DNA of 64,000 nucleotides from Pararge aegeria (Eukaryota > Arthropoda > Insecta > Lepidoptera > Nymphalidae), in assembly GCF_905163445.1 (NCBI RefSeq), contig NC_053200.1, positions 6,014,001 through 6,078,000 of the forward strand. Reading direction: 5' to 3'. Below, piece after piece: positions 31,801-42,400 of this stretch. Under the pieces are notes generated by a model that was given only the letters and a program-made list of their open reading frames with translations, did no database searches and was not told where the DNA came from. The stretch's first letter is position 1; every line of letters starts with the position of its first letter. Both the position numbers and the translations under genes were made by a program.

Positions 31801-33650
31801 TCATTCTTTTTTTTGCTGCGCACCATGTGAATGTCAACCTGTATTACGGACTTATTCAACATGTAACCGGATTACGAAATAATGTTAAAGAATGCATAAG
31901 TATACTTCATAAGGAATCACATTTTTACAGGAAAAATATTAAACCTAAAGAATTATATTTATTTTTCTATAAAAACGAATTCAAAAATTTCTAAGTGTTT
32001 ACTTATGACAACCCTATTGAAGATAAAAGACTGACACGCGCATATGCGTTTATGCGCAGGTAATACTATCTACGCTAAGCGACGCGTGACGTTTGGACTT
32101 TATCTGATTTCCTTCTGTAAAAACTATGGCAATGTTTTACTCTCCGAAAACCTAAAGTTTTCGGATCCACGGATAAGTTTCAGAGACTGTCCATAATATA
32201 TCTCTAAAACCTGTGAAGTATTATTTCGGTTTTTATTAACAGTTGTATGTTGTTATACAGGTGAGATTATGTTCAATGGCTAACTTATGGTAGAAAAAAA
32301 AAACCCAATCATCAAATATATTTAAATAACCAACAACACAACAAAAATTTTGCATTTCGGCCCCGAAATTCATACCTACGACTGCATTTTAGCCCCGACA
32401 TTTGACTTAACTACGATGAATACTAACTTATTTAAATTCTGCTTAACCTTGCCAGCTACCAATAACTGAAAACAAGTCAGTTAAGGTTGTTTATCTTCAA
32501 TTGGTGAAACCAACGAATAATTAGAGAGCCCACGATATAAGTTCGCGACCCTAACAATGGGCAAAAAACTGATCATTCGGATAGAAGCTTTGCTTCTGTG
32601 ATTATGGGCAAACCCTCCCTTCAACAGTGGGATGTTATAGGCTCTTGATGACGAATAATATGAAAAGTTATGAATTTAATAAAAGTCTATTCACGAGAAA
32701 GCCTTATCAATATAATCCCCGTTAACAAGCGCTTCCGGGTACGGTTATCATGAATCCATAAATAATTAGCGCAATTTATCAAATACTGTTTGTAGATGGG
32801 AAAATGTTTTTTACCTCCATGGCACGTCAGATTACTATTCATGGTCCTGTGTTTGTTTTGAGCCAAAATCGTTAAATTAAGTTTATTCAAAATATAATAA
32901 ATCAAAAGAATAATATTAAAACTACAAATATGTTTCTGATTCCAACACTCTCGGACGTTAAGTCATTTAGTCAAGCTACCTCAGAACTTCTTTGGCGATA
33001 GCTACTTTCGTTACTCATGTTCCTACGTTATTAATGTCGTCGTACGATTACTAACTACGGACTGGAATTTTCGAGCTTTTTCCACGAGATATCCCAATAC
33101 TTTATTGCTCGACAATAACTGAAAAATATCTGGTAATTTGACATCTTCAGTTCTACACCTCATGACTCATCCCTATTTCGTTTCAATGGAAAAACAACCA
33201 TAGAATACGGTACGAAAGATTAACTATGAGTAAAATTTTGCTTACCCAAAATAGTTGAAGACAACACGTGTTTGTCTGAGTCGGCTTTTAAGTTAAAGTT
33301 AAAATATTTAATTATTGATTTCAATTTTAAATTTAAACTTTATTCGGTTTATACTATATTATTACACAAAGTCGGAAAATTTTATGAGGTAGGCTCTTGG
33401 CCTACAAAAACTTTTGCTTTTGGTGTACCTACCGACCCACGAAAACTACTTTGATGATTTGGTTCATACTTTGTCGTAGGAAATTCTATTTGGGGAGCCA
33501 CTGCCAATCGCTTATAGGGAACTAATTCAATTTCGAAAATGTTTTTATATCTACCTACCTAGGTTATCCTATGTTTCTAAGACTAGTAATATAAAACTTG
33601 GTAAAATTATTATAGATACCGACACAACTCTTAAATTTTTTTTGTCTGTT
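31801..33650. other. no gene recognised
   Basis: AT-rich DNA with no clear repeat or conserved frame. Nothing stood out on either strand. Confidence 0.45.
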
Positions 33651-33654
33651 GGGA

Positions 33655-33812
33655 GGCTTCTACCGTACCTAGTTACCACCCTACAGACAAAGACATCCCA
33701 CTAATCGTATCGGAACGCTAAATCGCTTAGCGGCACGTCTTGCCATACCCCTAAGTTAGCCCGTCAAAATCTTGGACCACGTGAGTATATAGTCAAGGGC
33801 TGACTAGAAATA
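33655..33812 (+). repeat. SINE-3 remnant with internal inversion
   Basis: CCACCCTACAGACAAAGACAT is in forward orientation, CGGAACGCTAAATCGCTTAG then CGGCACGTCTT is in reverse, and AAGTTAGCCCGTCAAAATCT..GTCAAGGGCTGACTAG is forward again. The middle 38 bp are thus flipped relative to the flanks. Confidence 0.5.
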
Positions 33813-33939
33813 AAAAAAAAATACCTAAAATTAAACAAGGCTTGCTCTTACTTGTGATTAACCTATATGTTATTTCTTATGTTCTGAAACTAGACAGGAA
33901 AAATAAGTTATGATCAATATAAACATCTACCAAATAATT

Positions 33940-34195
33940 TTCTTTGTTATTTTATCTACCACTTTCCTAATAGTATTCCACCAACGCAAACGTTGCCCGA
34001 AATTAAATACTACTAACGCCATCTGTTGTTGCGTTACTACACCGCGTAGCCAGAATAACATTCACAACAACTGAGACTGGCGGCACACTTAAAATGGTTC
34101 TTATTTAGTTCAACCAATCCGCGATAGATGGCGATTTTGCAATTGCGCTGAAGTTTAGTTTCTATTCCATAGATGACACTCCATGAAAAACATTA
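33940..34195. other. CATCTATCG-rich stretch, nature unknown
   Basis: Several copies of a theme like CGCCATCTRTYG and GATAGATGGCGAT in both orientations (34,017, 34,122). A similar AATAGATGGCGCTCG occurs at 61,832. Possibly part of an undetermined dispersed repeat. Confidence 0.3.
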
Positions 34196-34299
34196 TTAAG
34201 AAATGAATTTTAATTTTAGAAGATGGATTTTAAATTATCTGCGGCTGCTATGTGATTTATAGGTCAATGACTGCAAAAAGCGGTGCAAAAAGCGGTCAA

Positions 34300-34407
34300 T
34301 GATTTTCCCGGGAGCGAGCTCGAATTCACGCACGTATCTTTAACTTTTCTGAGTTATGTACGTTTAAAGTTACGCTTCAACAGTGCAGGAAAACATGGTG
34401 CGGGAAC
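34300..34407 (+). repeat. SINE-2 head, fused to LINE-A
   Basis: GGGAGCGAGCTCGAATTCAC, TCTGAGTTATGTACGTTTAA and GTGCAGGAAAACATGGTGCG are SINE-2. At 34,407/34,408 the sequence changes with no spacer to the LINE-A 3' end. Confidence 0.6.
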
Positions 34408-34552
34408 CGCCGATATCTATAATTTGGGTACCTTCAAATCAAGAGTGAATAGGCATCTTCTAGGCAAGCGCGCTTCATCTTAGGCTGCATCATCACTGAC
34501 CATCAGGTGTAATTGCTGTCAAGCACTTGTCCATATACCTACTCAAGAAAAA
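34408..34552 (+). mobile_element. LINE-A 3' end
   Basis: Codes for YNLGTFKSRVNRHLLGKRAS then stop, identical to the LINE-A RT terminus at 6,937-7,000, followed by the 3' UTR GGCTGCATCATCACTGACCA and an A-run at 34,548-34,556. Only the last 145 bp of the element are present. Confidence 0.8.
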
Positions 34553-34559
34553 AAAATGA

Positions 34560-35085
34560 CAATTGTCTCGATCTAGTGTCAGTGATATACCAATGAAATT
34601 TGGAAACCATAATGATTACAAAATATCACAATACTAACAATAACGAACTTACGAAGCCTTCGCCCCTTCTTATGGTTAGGATAAAATGGATTTTAACTGA
34701 AAATATAACAGATTTTGACAAGACATCCATTGGAATACAAGAAGATAAACACTATCTATTTGCGGTAGGTAGATTGTTAAGTATAGAATCGCCTTTTCAA
34801 TAGGTACCTAACGTTTCTATGCATATAATTTATTGTCTTTAATTTTTGTGTTTGTATTATCTGTGATATTCCTTTATGTACCTACGTATTTTTTACTATA
34901 AATGGTAAAACGAAATGGGATGGCTAACGTATCAAACAGCGTTTATTCCATTCTTATATAATATTAAGTAGATAATATTGTAAAATAAAAGTGTGTTAAA
35001 ATGTAAAATGCATAGATTATTACAAATTAAAACACTACCCGTTTTAGAGATCCCATGCATTTAGTTCTTTATCTTTTTCCAAAAC
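34560..35085. other. no gene recognised
   Basis: AT-rich DNA between LINE-A and SINE-1. A 67-codon frame at 34,600 shows no similarity I recognise. Confidence 0.45.
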
Positions 35086-35091
35086 TGATTA

Positions 35092-35292
35092 ACGGTCGAA
35101 TGGCGCAGTGGGCAGTGACCCTCCTTTATGAGTCCAACCCCATGGGTACAATTCACATTGTTATACAGTGTCTGAGTGTTTATCTTTAATTTATTCAGAA
35201 AAAATTATTCATCAGTCATCTTAGTACCCATAACACAAGCTACGCTTACTTTAGGGCTAAGTGTCGATGTGTTTATTGTCGTAATATATTTA
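35092..35292 (+). repeat. SINE-1 copy in forward orientation
   Basis: The head AATGGCGCAGTGGGCAGTGA leads, then a decayed B box (CATGGGTACAATTCACATTG), then ATTCATCAGTCATCTTAGTA, ACACAAGCTACGCTTACTTT and the AT-rich tail. The only SINE-1 in the window on this strand. Confidence 0.75.
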
Positions 35293-35339
35293 TTTTATGT
35301 ATTAAATAATTATAACGCTTTCTAGAAAAAATTCCCTCC

Positions 35340-35600
35340 AATACCGAAAATTCCCCAGTACGGCAGGGCAGGAGACATTATTCTCCACAGGGAAATGACA
35401 ATATGTATATCTTCCACTTTCCACTTTTTTAACGGCTTCGCACGCTCAGGTTTCCTTTAAAAAATCACGCTGAGGTAGCTTTTACATCCTAGCACTTGTT
35501 TCTTTGTGTTTTGTTGAAATATAGTTTTCCTATTTCTATTTTTGTACACTGTCCAAGCATGAGTGAGCGCGTGTAAATAATATCCAAATAATATACTATT
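35340..35600. repeat. family X repeat copy 3
   Basis: GGCAGGGCAGGAGACATTAT and later GCGCGTGTAAATAATATCCA..AATAATATACT match 1,727-1,870 in order. More material lies between the blocks than in copy 1. Confidence 0.45.
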
Positions 35601-35971
35601 TAACGGAATAAACTTATCCTTTTCCGGTTTGCCGTACTTTCGCAAGGATAAGTAAGCAAGCGGCGTCCTTGTCAGTTGATACAATCGAGGGATAAAAATT
35701 TTGTCCTCTATGCCAGGGGGGTGCAGACAGCAGTTCATAAATAATGACACGGATTGATACAGATATCTGTAGAGAAGGAAATAAAAATCAGGTTGATATG
35801 TCATTATAATAATTATTTATTCATGTATATTATTTGAATACATCAAAACATTTTTGGTGTAAGACGAAAATCGTTAATGCATCCGGCCGATGTCTATGCG
35901 AAATAGTAGGCCGGGTTTGATTTTTTTTTATTATTTAATAATTATTATTGTACATTATTAGGAATGTACTA

Positions 35972-36480
35972 AGGCTTTGTCCAGAAGGGCGAATTTCGCG
36001 CGAAAGTGTACCACTGAATTGCGTCCAAAAAGAGTGTTATACGCATTTTTCTTGAGCTTTATTAGTATTCCATATTTATAGTAATTCCATTGTCAAAGTA
36101 CACGTGTGACGTCACCGTGGAGTAAAGTATGTATCTCAAATTGCGAAACTCAAGTTGCATAATCATAAGTCGTTTTCAAGTAACTATAATGTTAGGACAA
36201 AGTAGACCTAATTTCCATTACTTTGTATAATTTCGTTCACAATTATATAAAAAGCGCTCCTAGTGGAACGATTGAAAAGTAAAATGAAGTATTACTGAAA
36301 ATTCTACTTTAAAATGGTTAAAGTTAGGTTCATTTTACTTTGACACTATAGTGTTTCGATAATTGAAAATTACTTTAGTATTTAATTTTAATATTTTATA
36401 TTTAATTTATTAATATTTAATACAGGGTACAGTATGGCGGGAGGATTCGCGAAAAATTCGCCCTATCTGGACATAGTCTG
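35972..36480. mobile_element. TIR element (MITE) of ~509 bp
   Basis: Left end GGCTTTGTCCAGAAGGGCGA then ATTTCGCGCGAA; right end TTCGCGAAAAATTCGCCC then TATCTGGACATAGTCTG. The two are imperfect inverted copies of about 34 bp. The interior is AT-rich and non-coding. CTA flanks both ends (35,968-35,970 and 36,481-36,483), a possible 3-bp target duplication, not decisive. Confidence 0.6.
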
Positions 36481-37911
36481 CTACCGCTACATACCTCTAA
36501 GATTTGCGATCCTACAAATCGAATTGTAAAAATTAACCATTATAATTAAATCCATTAAATTAATCGTAAATTATTGAAATCAGTCATTTACAAAGCATCT
36601 CATAATAATTATACATTACCTACTCCTAATTCTAAGTCCGATTCGAATAAATTGGAGATTATTATTTTTATTTTTTTTCATTTATTTTGGATTCCGCTTA
36701 TTGCACTTATACAATACGATGCGCCACATGAAAATGGTCATAGTACCTAATTATAAATCTGAGAACATAAATATTTCTATTCCTATTCATAAAAAATTAA
36801 AAAAGGTTTGTAATTTTTCGCCGCTAAACATGTTTTTAGACGACATATTTTTATTTATTTTCAACTATTAAAAAACCTAAAAGCTAAAGCTTGGCCCTGA
36901 TTTTTCATTACATTTTAAACATAAAACACTCTTTATTACAATGTTTGACGTAAAAATCAAAAGGCAAAACAAATGGGAAAATTTACATCACCAAATGCGT
37001 TTGATCCGTAGTTAAGATTAAAAAAAACTAGAAAATCAGAGCCCTTATCTAAGGAAATGGCCATTGAAACTTCATATTTACTTCCACACCACAATGTTTA
37101 TTTTAAGTAGTGTGCATTCTAAACGATTTCTTACAAACATCTTTGGCCCTGATTATCTATGCATTGAAACTGTGACAACAGCAGCCGGGTCACAAATTAT
37201 AACACGATTTTAATACTAGACTCTATGCCATAGACAATCAGGGTTCTTAATATAATATGAAAATTGGTGTCCATTACAAGATTTAAACTATGCAGAAAGC
37301 TTTGATGATGGGTGTAAGATTAAAAAAAAACATCAAGTTCGTCAAGCTTCCTACACAATTTAAAAAATAACAAAGAATATATATTCGAGATAGCTACAAA
37401 GATCGACTTTTATATCTATTTTTAAGCAGACTATTTATTATAATATCGTTAAATTACTCAAGTATAAAAATGTGAAAAACCCAAGTTGGTGTTAAGTATA
37501 TTTGCAAAGGCGGCAATCTTTTCTTTTATGATCGGAATTAGTTCGTGTTTTCTTAAAGGGTCTTATCAAAAATCGTTGCATAACGTTGGAATGGTTATGC
37601 GATGTTTGCCACACCACTATTCCGACTTAATGCCATGTTTATTAAATAAGGCCCTACGGAAGTAAGCAAATAATTAGAGGCACGGGTTTCAACAAATAGT
37701 AAAGCGTACTCCAACTAAAGCGTAAACGTTTCTGGTTACGACGGTAAAACTACGGGCGAAATTTGACTCATTCCGAATTTGACACAAGGAATGATAATAA
37801 AATAATACGTAGTATAATATAAAAAAATAAAAGTTCAATAACTGGAAAAACAATGACGGCTAAATACCTAATATGTTAACTTTCCGAGTAAGGATTTGTT
37901 ATTTGTAGTAA

Positions 37912-37963
37912 CTCCCATGTCAAGTTAGTTACAAGATTTCTTGTGACTAACTTGACATGGGAG
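37912..37963. repeat. hairpin with 25-bp arms and 2-nt loop
   Basis: Left arm 37,912-37,936 (CTCCCATGTCAAGTTAGTTA...), right arm 37,939-37,963, one mismatch, loop TT. It lies in the presumed retn 3' flank; if transcribed it would form a very stable stem. Confidence 0.9.
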
Positions 37964-38372
37964 GGTTTAGTACAAAGTTTTCACCGATGCAAATACTCGA
38001 ATCACGCAACCGAAAGACTCATGGAAACGCGTTAAAATATTATAGGAGATACATAATACGAAATGTTTTTATTTTAAAATTCCACTGAACTATAAATACC
38101 TTAGCTAAAATACAATACTGACAAAGTCGTAGATGATAAAATATACACCTAGAACCATCCATAGGTACGTAATAATCACAAACATACAATGCGGCGTACA
38201 GAAACGATACTACCATTTACACGAGATATTTACAAAAATTTACATAAAAAAAAATCATATAAAAAAACACCAAACAAGCCGCGCTACATTCGACGCTTAC
38301 CAAAAATTATAAATAAGTAACATAATGTTAATACCAAAACTATATTTACAGAAAATTGTCATTTGACCGTTA

Positions 38373-38378
38373 TTTATT
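38373..38378 (-). promoter_or_regulatory. candidate retn poly(A) signal
   Basis: First AATAAA on the minus strand downstream of the retn stop codon (about 950 nt after it). AATAAA is frequent by chance in DNA this AT-rich, so usage is unproven. Confidence 0.3.
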
Positions 38379-39326
38379 TAAAATAATAAAATATACAAAG
38401 CATCCACTAGAGAACAAGACAATAATTAAACTCTGCAGGCCAAATAAAAAGTAATCAAAAAAATCCACCATTGATCAAAATTATAATTCCTCTCTTACTC
38501 TGCGCCAACCGCTTCTATGCAAGCGAGACAGCAATACACTCTGAAGCGAAGCGAAGGAGACAAACAGATACGTTTCACAGATTAACCCTCTATTTGGCGT
38601 ACAGAGTGCACAACATATGAAGCTAGAGTAGCGTTTCTCAGGGCAGTGACATAAGCGAATTTTATTCCATACCATACGATATTTCTCATAATATTGGATG
38701 ATCGGTATAAACGAAAACTCAGTTTATATAAATACAAATACTTTCATACACTTTAAGTCCCATTAATATTTTTTTTAATTATCAAGCAAACTTATCAGAC
38801 TAGAAACATCTTAAAGTTTCATATCATATTGTTTTTAATCACTGTCGTCAGTCAGTGAAAAATGTTAATGTGCATAAATCAGTAATTTCACTTTAACTTT
38901 TTCACCTTTTCACGAATTTCACTGGTAGTAAAATTGAGGCGATTAACTACTACTATAGATATACTGTGGAAATTACGATACGAATTCGAAATCACCATAT
39001 ATTAGCAAGCCTTTCAAACCACACGCAAAGTTGTTTCATGTTTTATCTGTGATTCCACCACTTAACATTTTCACTGACGTAAATTAACACCTATCTAAGA
39101 TGTTAAATCTCAAGGTATTATCAAAATGAATATTAAGACATTGCTACTTTGTAATAAAAAATGACTTCATTCGACCCTTTTTCTAATAATATTTCCAAAC
39201 TACCCTTTTTTGGACTTCTTCAATCGAAGTTCCTCCAACACTGATTAATGGAATACTTTGGGACATAAACAGCGTATATATTCAATAAAACGTGATCCTA
39301 ATACTTAGATACAGGATATATAGAGC

Positions 39327-39454
39327 TTAGGATACCATTTGCCTGTGACCATTCTGACCGTTGCCGTTTTGTGATGGGAACAGAACGCCCTCATACGTCA
39401 CACCATTAAGTTCGATTGATACAACGAGCTGCTGGTCACCAGTGTTTGCGTCAC
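39327..39454 (-). CDS. retn: retn terminal coding exon
   Basis: 128 nt: completes Gly, then 41 residues and TAA. The acceptor has a strong tract of eight pyrimidines before CACAG. It contains VVSIELNGVTYEGVLFPSQ, which matches the C-terminal self-association segment of Dri/Bright proteins, followed by a Gly/Asn/Gln-rich tail ending HRQMVS. Confidence 0.92.
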
Positions 39455-42400
39455 CTGTGAAAAAAAATGTTAGGTTAGCATCAAACTCAAACGAACTAAT
39501 ATAAGTTAGGAACAAAACATTTTACGGTTATACAATGAAACTGACCGCCATACCGTCCTTACTAATATTATAAATGAGACTACTATATTTGTTTGTTTGT
39601 CCTTCCTTCGCGTCTTAAGCAACCAATCAACTTAATTTTTGGGATAAAGTTAGTTGAAAAGATGGAGAGTAACATGTGACACTTTTTATTCCAGCAAAAT
39701 AAACGATTTCCAAGGGATTTGTAAAAAAAATCCGTAAAAATCTTGGACGAAGAATGCAGGCGACAGCTCGTATTTTTTTAATTTCTTAGATTTTAAAGTA
39801 TTCTTGGTTCGTCTCCAGGATCCGATATATCAGTGTACTAAATTACGTTAATACTGGTTCGGCAATAGAGGTTGACATGGTTAAGCCACTCTAAAAATTT
39901 TTTTTTATTATCAACCTCGTTTGTGGAATATTTTGGTAACAAACAAACAGTCTGTCTGTTTGTTTGTCTTTCACATGTATAGTATAGATTGTATTTTTGT
40001 CATCAATAGCCTTTAAGTTATAAGCTATTGATGACAAAAAGTCATAGGCTATAACTAACCGCTGTTGGACTAAAAGTTGTTTATTGCAGTAGATGATAGT
40101 AGTACCACGGAGGAAGCTGCCACAGTAAATAAATAAGTTAAAGCCAATAGATATGTCTTATTGAATTTCTTATCAATTTTGCCTTACTTTCGCCTACTAT
40201 ATATAATTTGGCATACCCCTTGTGGTGATTTTGAAGGCGGCTCCGTTCACCCCGTTCGAGTTGCCGTTAAGGTGCGCATGAGTGCGCGGTGAAGGCTCGC
40301 GGGGTAACTGCGGGGAGGGCACCGGCGCGGGGGAAGGAGGACGCGGGGTGCGACGCTTTGCGGGTGGAGGCGGAGAACGACACGCTTCCCTTTTACCACC
40401 GCTTATGCTTGAATTTGGACTTTCGCTTAGGTTTAAGGCCTCTCTGTAAAGATAAAGACTGTTAAGTTTTTAAAATTATAAATGTATCCTTTAGTTCGAA
40501 TCTAAAGCTGTCGGTTATTGGTACATGGCAGTACAATGCCTTACCGTTGTGGCTCGAGGTCTGGTTGAGGGCTGTTGTTATTGTTGTTGTATAAAGACCA
40601 GAGAGTAAGGCGGGATACATCGATGGCTGAGAGCGCTGCATCTCGAGGAGATACCATTGGGGCACTTGGGGGTGATTCCGAACCTGTAACAAAAGGTTAG
40701 TTTAAAGTTACTATCATAAATTATTGTGGTTGAATTAGACCACCTTGGAGGACACCTAATATATCTAATAAAACCTAATTTTTGATTATATATACTATCT
40801 AAAGTATTGCATTTACTTAGATAAATTAAACTATGAAAGATGTTTAAAACAACATATTCAATACAGTGATAGTTATAAAACAATGTAAGTATGATACAAG
40901 ACAGGTCATTGTTGATACAAAATATGATGGCTGGTCACAGGATGATAAATACTTGCTAACGAATTTAAATCTTACCATTCCGGATCAACTCGCGTTGTTG
41001 CTGAATCATCTTCATATACTCTCGCACGCGGTATTCTATATCGTGCTGAGTTATATGCGGAGCGTGAGGCGGCAGTGGTGGAAGACGGGGTATACCAGCG
41101 ACCCCTCCACCCAGCGATAGAGATAGAGGCTGCATATGTTGTGACAACTGCGCGAGGGACGCTGGCATTCTGCTTAGAGGAGGCTGTAAAGATAATCAGC
41201 AATGCTTAGAAACTTAATAATGAAAATACATATTTATCTAGGTAAGTATTACGGGTATCATGGTCAAAAAAGAGATCATCTTGATAAAGTAATAAAGTTT
41301 TGTTAAAATTTACAATCACATCAGAAAAAACCTTTATTTTTGCATAAATTACGAATTTTCAACATGTACTTGAAACTTTTTACTTTTACATTCCAACGTA
41401 TAATTTTACGAGATGGCTGAAATGATGCTCTCTTAAGATTTATTTGTAGCCAACCAAACTAAATATGATAGACATTTGACGTGAAACAATGCTGGATATA
41501 ATCGGAAATTAAACGTAAAGAACTCTACTAAAGTAATAATAATATGTCGACCGGTGCACGACCTTCGGTAGAGATGATGACGATGTTGCAAATGTGGTTA
41601 AGATTTATAAGAAGCTTCTATTGTCAGATTTTAGGTGAACTTACCATGGCCAAAGCAGCCTGCGCATCATATTGCCCAGAAGCACGACGCCCCTCACGCT
41701 TGTTTCCTTCTATAGCGGCGTCCAGCTCATTCCTCGTTGACAGGTTCTTTTTCTCGCACTCGTAATCGTACAGATATTTCATGTATCTAAAAAGAAGTAG
41801 CTATGTTTCAGCATAATCTTCATTTAATCATTTTATAATCTTCATTAAGTCATTTAATAACGATAGAAACGCAAAATAAATTAACCGTAAATTTCCGCAT
41901 GGCTACGGAGAAGGGTGGAGACAAAGATGTTAATCTAGAGTGATGATGTAGATAATATCTAACAACATAACAAAATATTAACAACACTGATACTAACATT
42001 ACATTTTTTAATCTTCATAAGTATAAGGTAGGTAAAGTATACAATAAGAGGAGAAAGAAGTTTTATTAAATTCTTTGAAATTATGCCGCATTCTAAGGTA
42101 TAAAATTGTTCAGGTGATAAATAATAAAACTATTAAAATATCAGTAATATAAAGCTGCTCCGGTATCTGCGGGTCTTTTGAAAACGTACCCACCTATGAT
42201 GTAATGTCATAAGTCAATGTACCTATCAACTTTGGTCGAAACGCGACACATATAAATCATAATTTCAAGCTCAATTATCAAACGCCTATTCTTCAAAGGA
42301 CATTCTTAATCCCATTCTATGATGAGTCAATTTTACACTAGCATATTGTCATCTATACTGTACCATAACTCATATTAAACGTTCACATATTTAATGCGGC

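Larger units (their letters stand above)
36490..39326 (-). other. retn: retn 3' UTR and downstream flank (extent unknown)
   Basis: AT-rich DNA with almost no recognisable repeats, unlike the rest of the 3' side, and starting at the retn stop codon. The first minus-strand AATAAA after the stop is at 38,378-38,373, followed by 38,073-38,068 and several more. Using the first would give a 3' UTR of about 0.95 kb. No other coding signal was seen. The repeat-poor character fits a long 3' UTR or conserved flank, but this is inference. Confidence 0.4.

Noticed and set aside
1..36000. A second host gene or an LTR retrotransposon/virus-derived locus in the repeat-rich half
   Set aside because: I found only non-LTR RT pieces, SINEs, Helitron-like and TIR elements; no gag, protease, integrase or envelope-like frames and no paired long terminal repeats.
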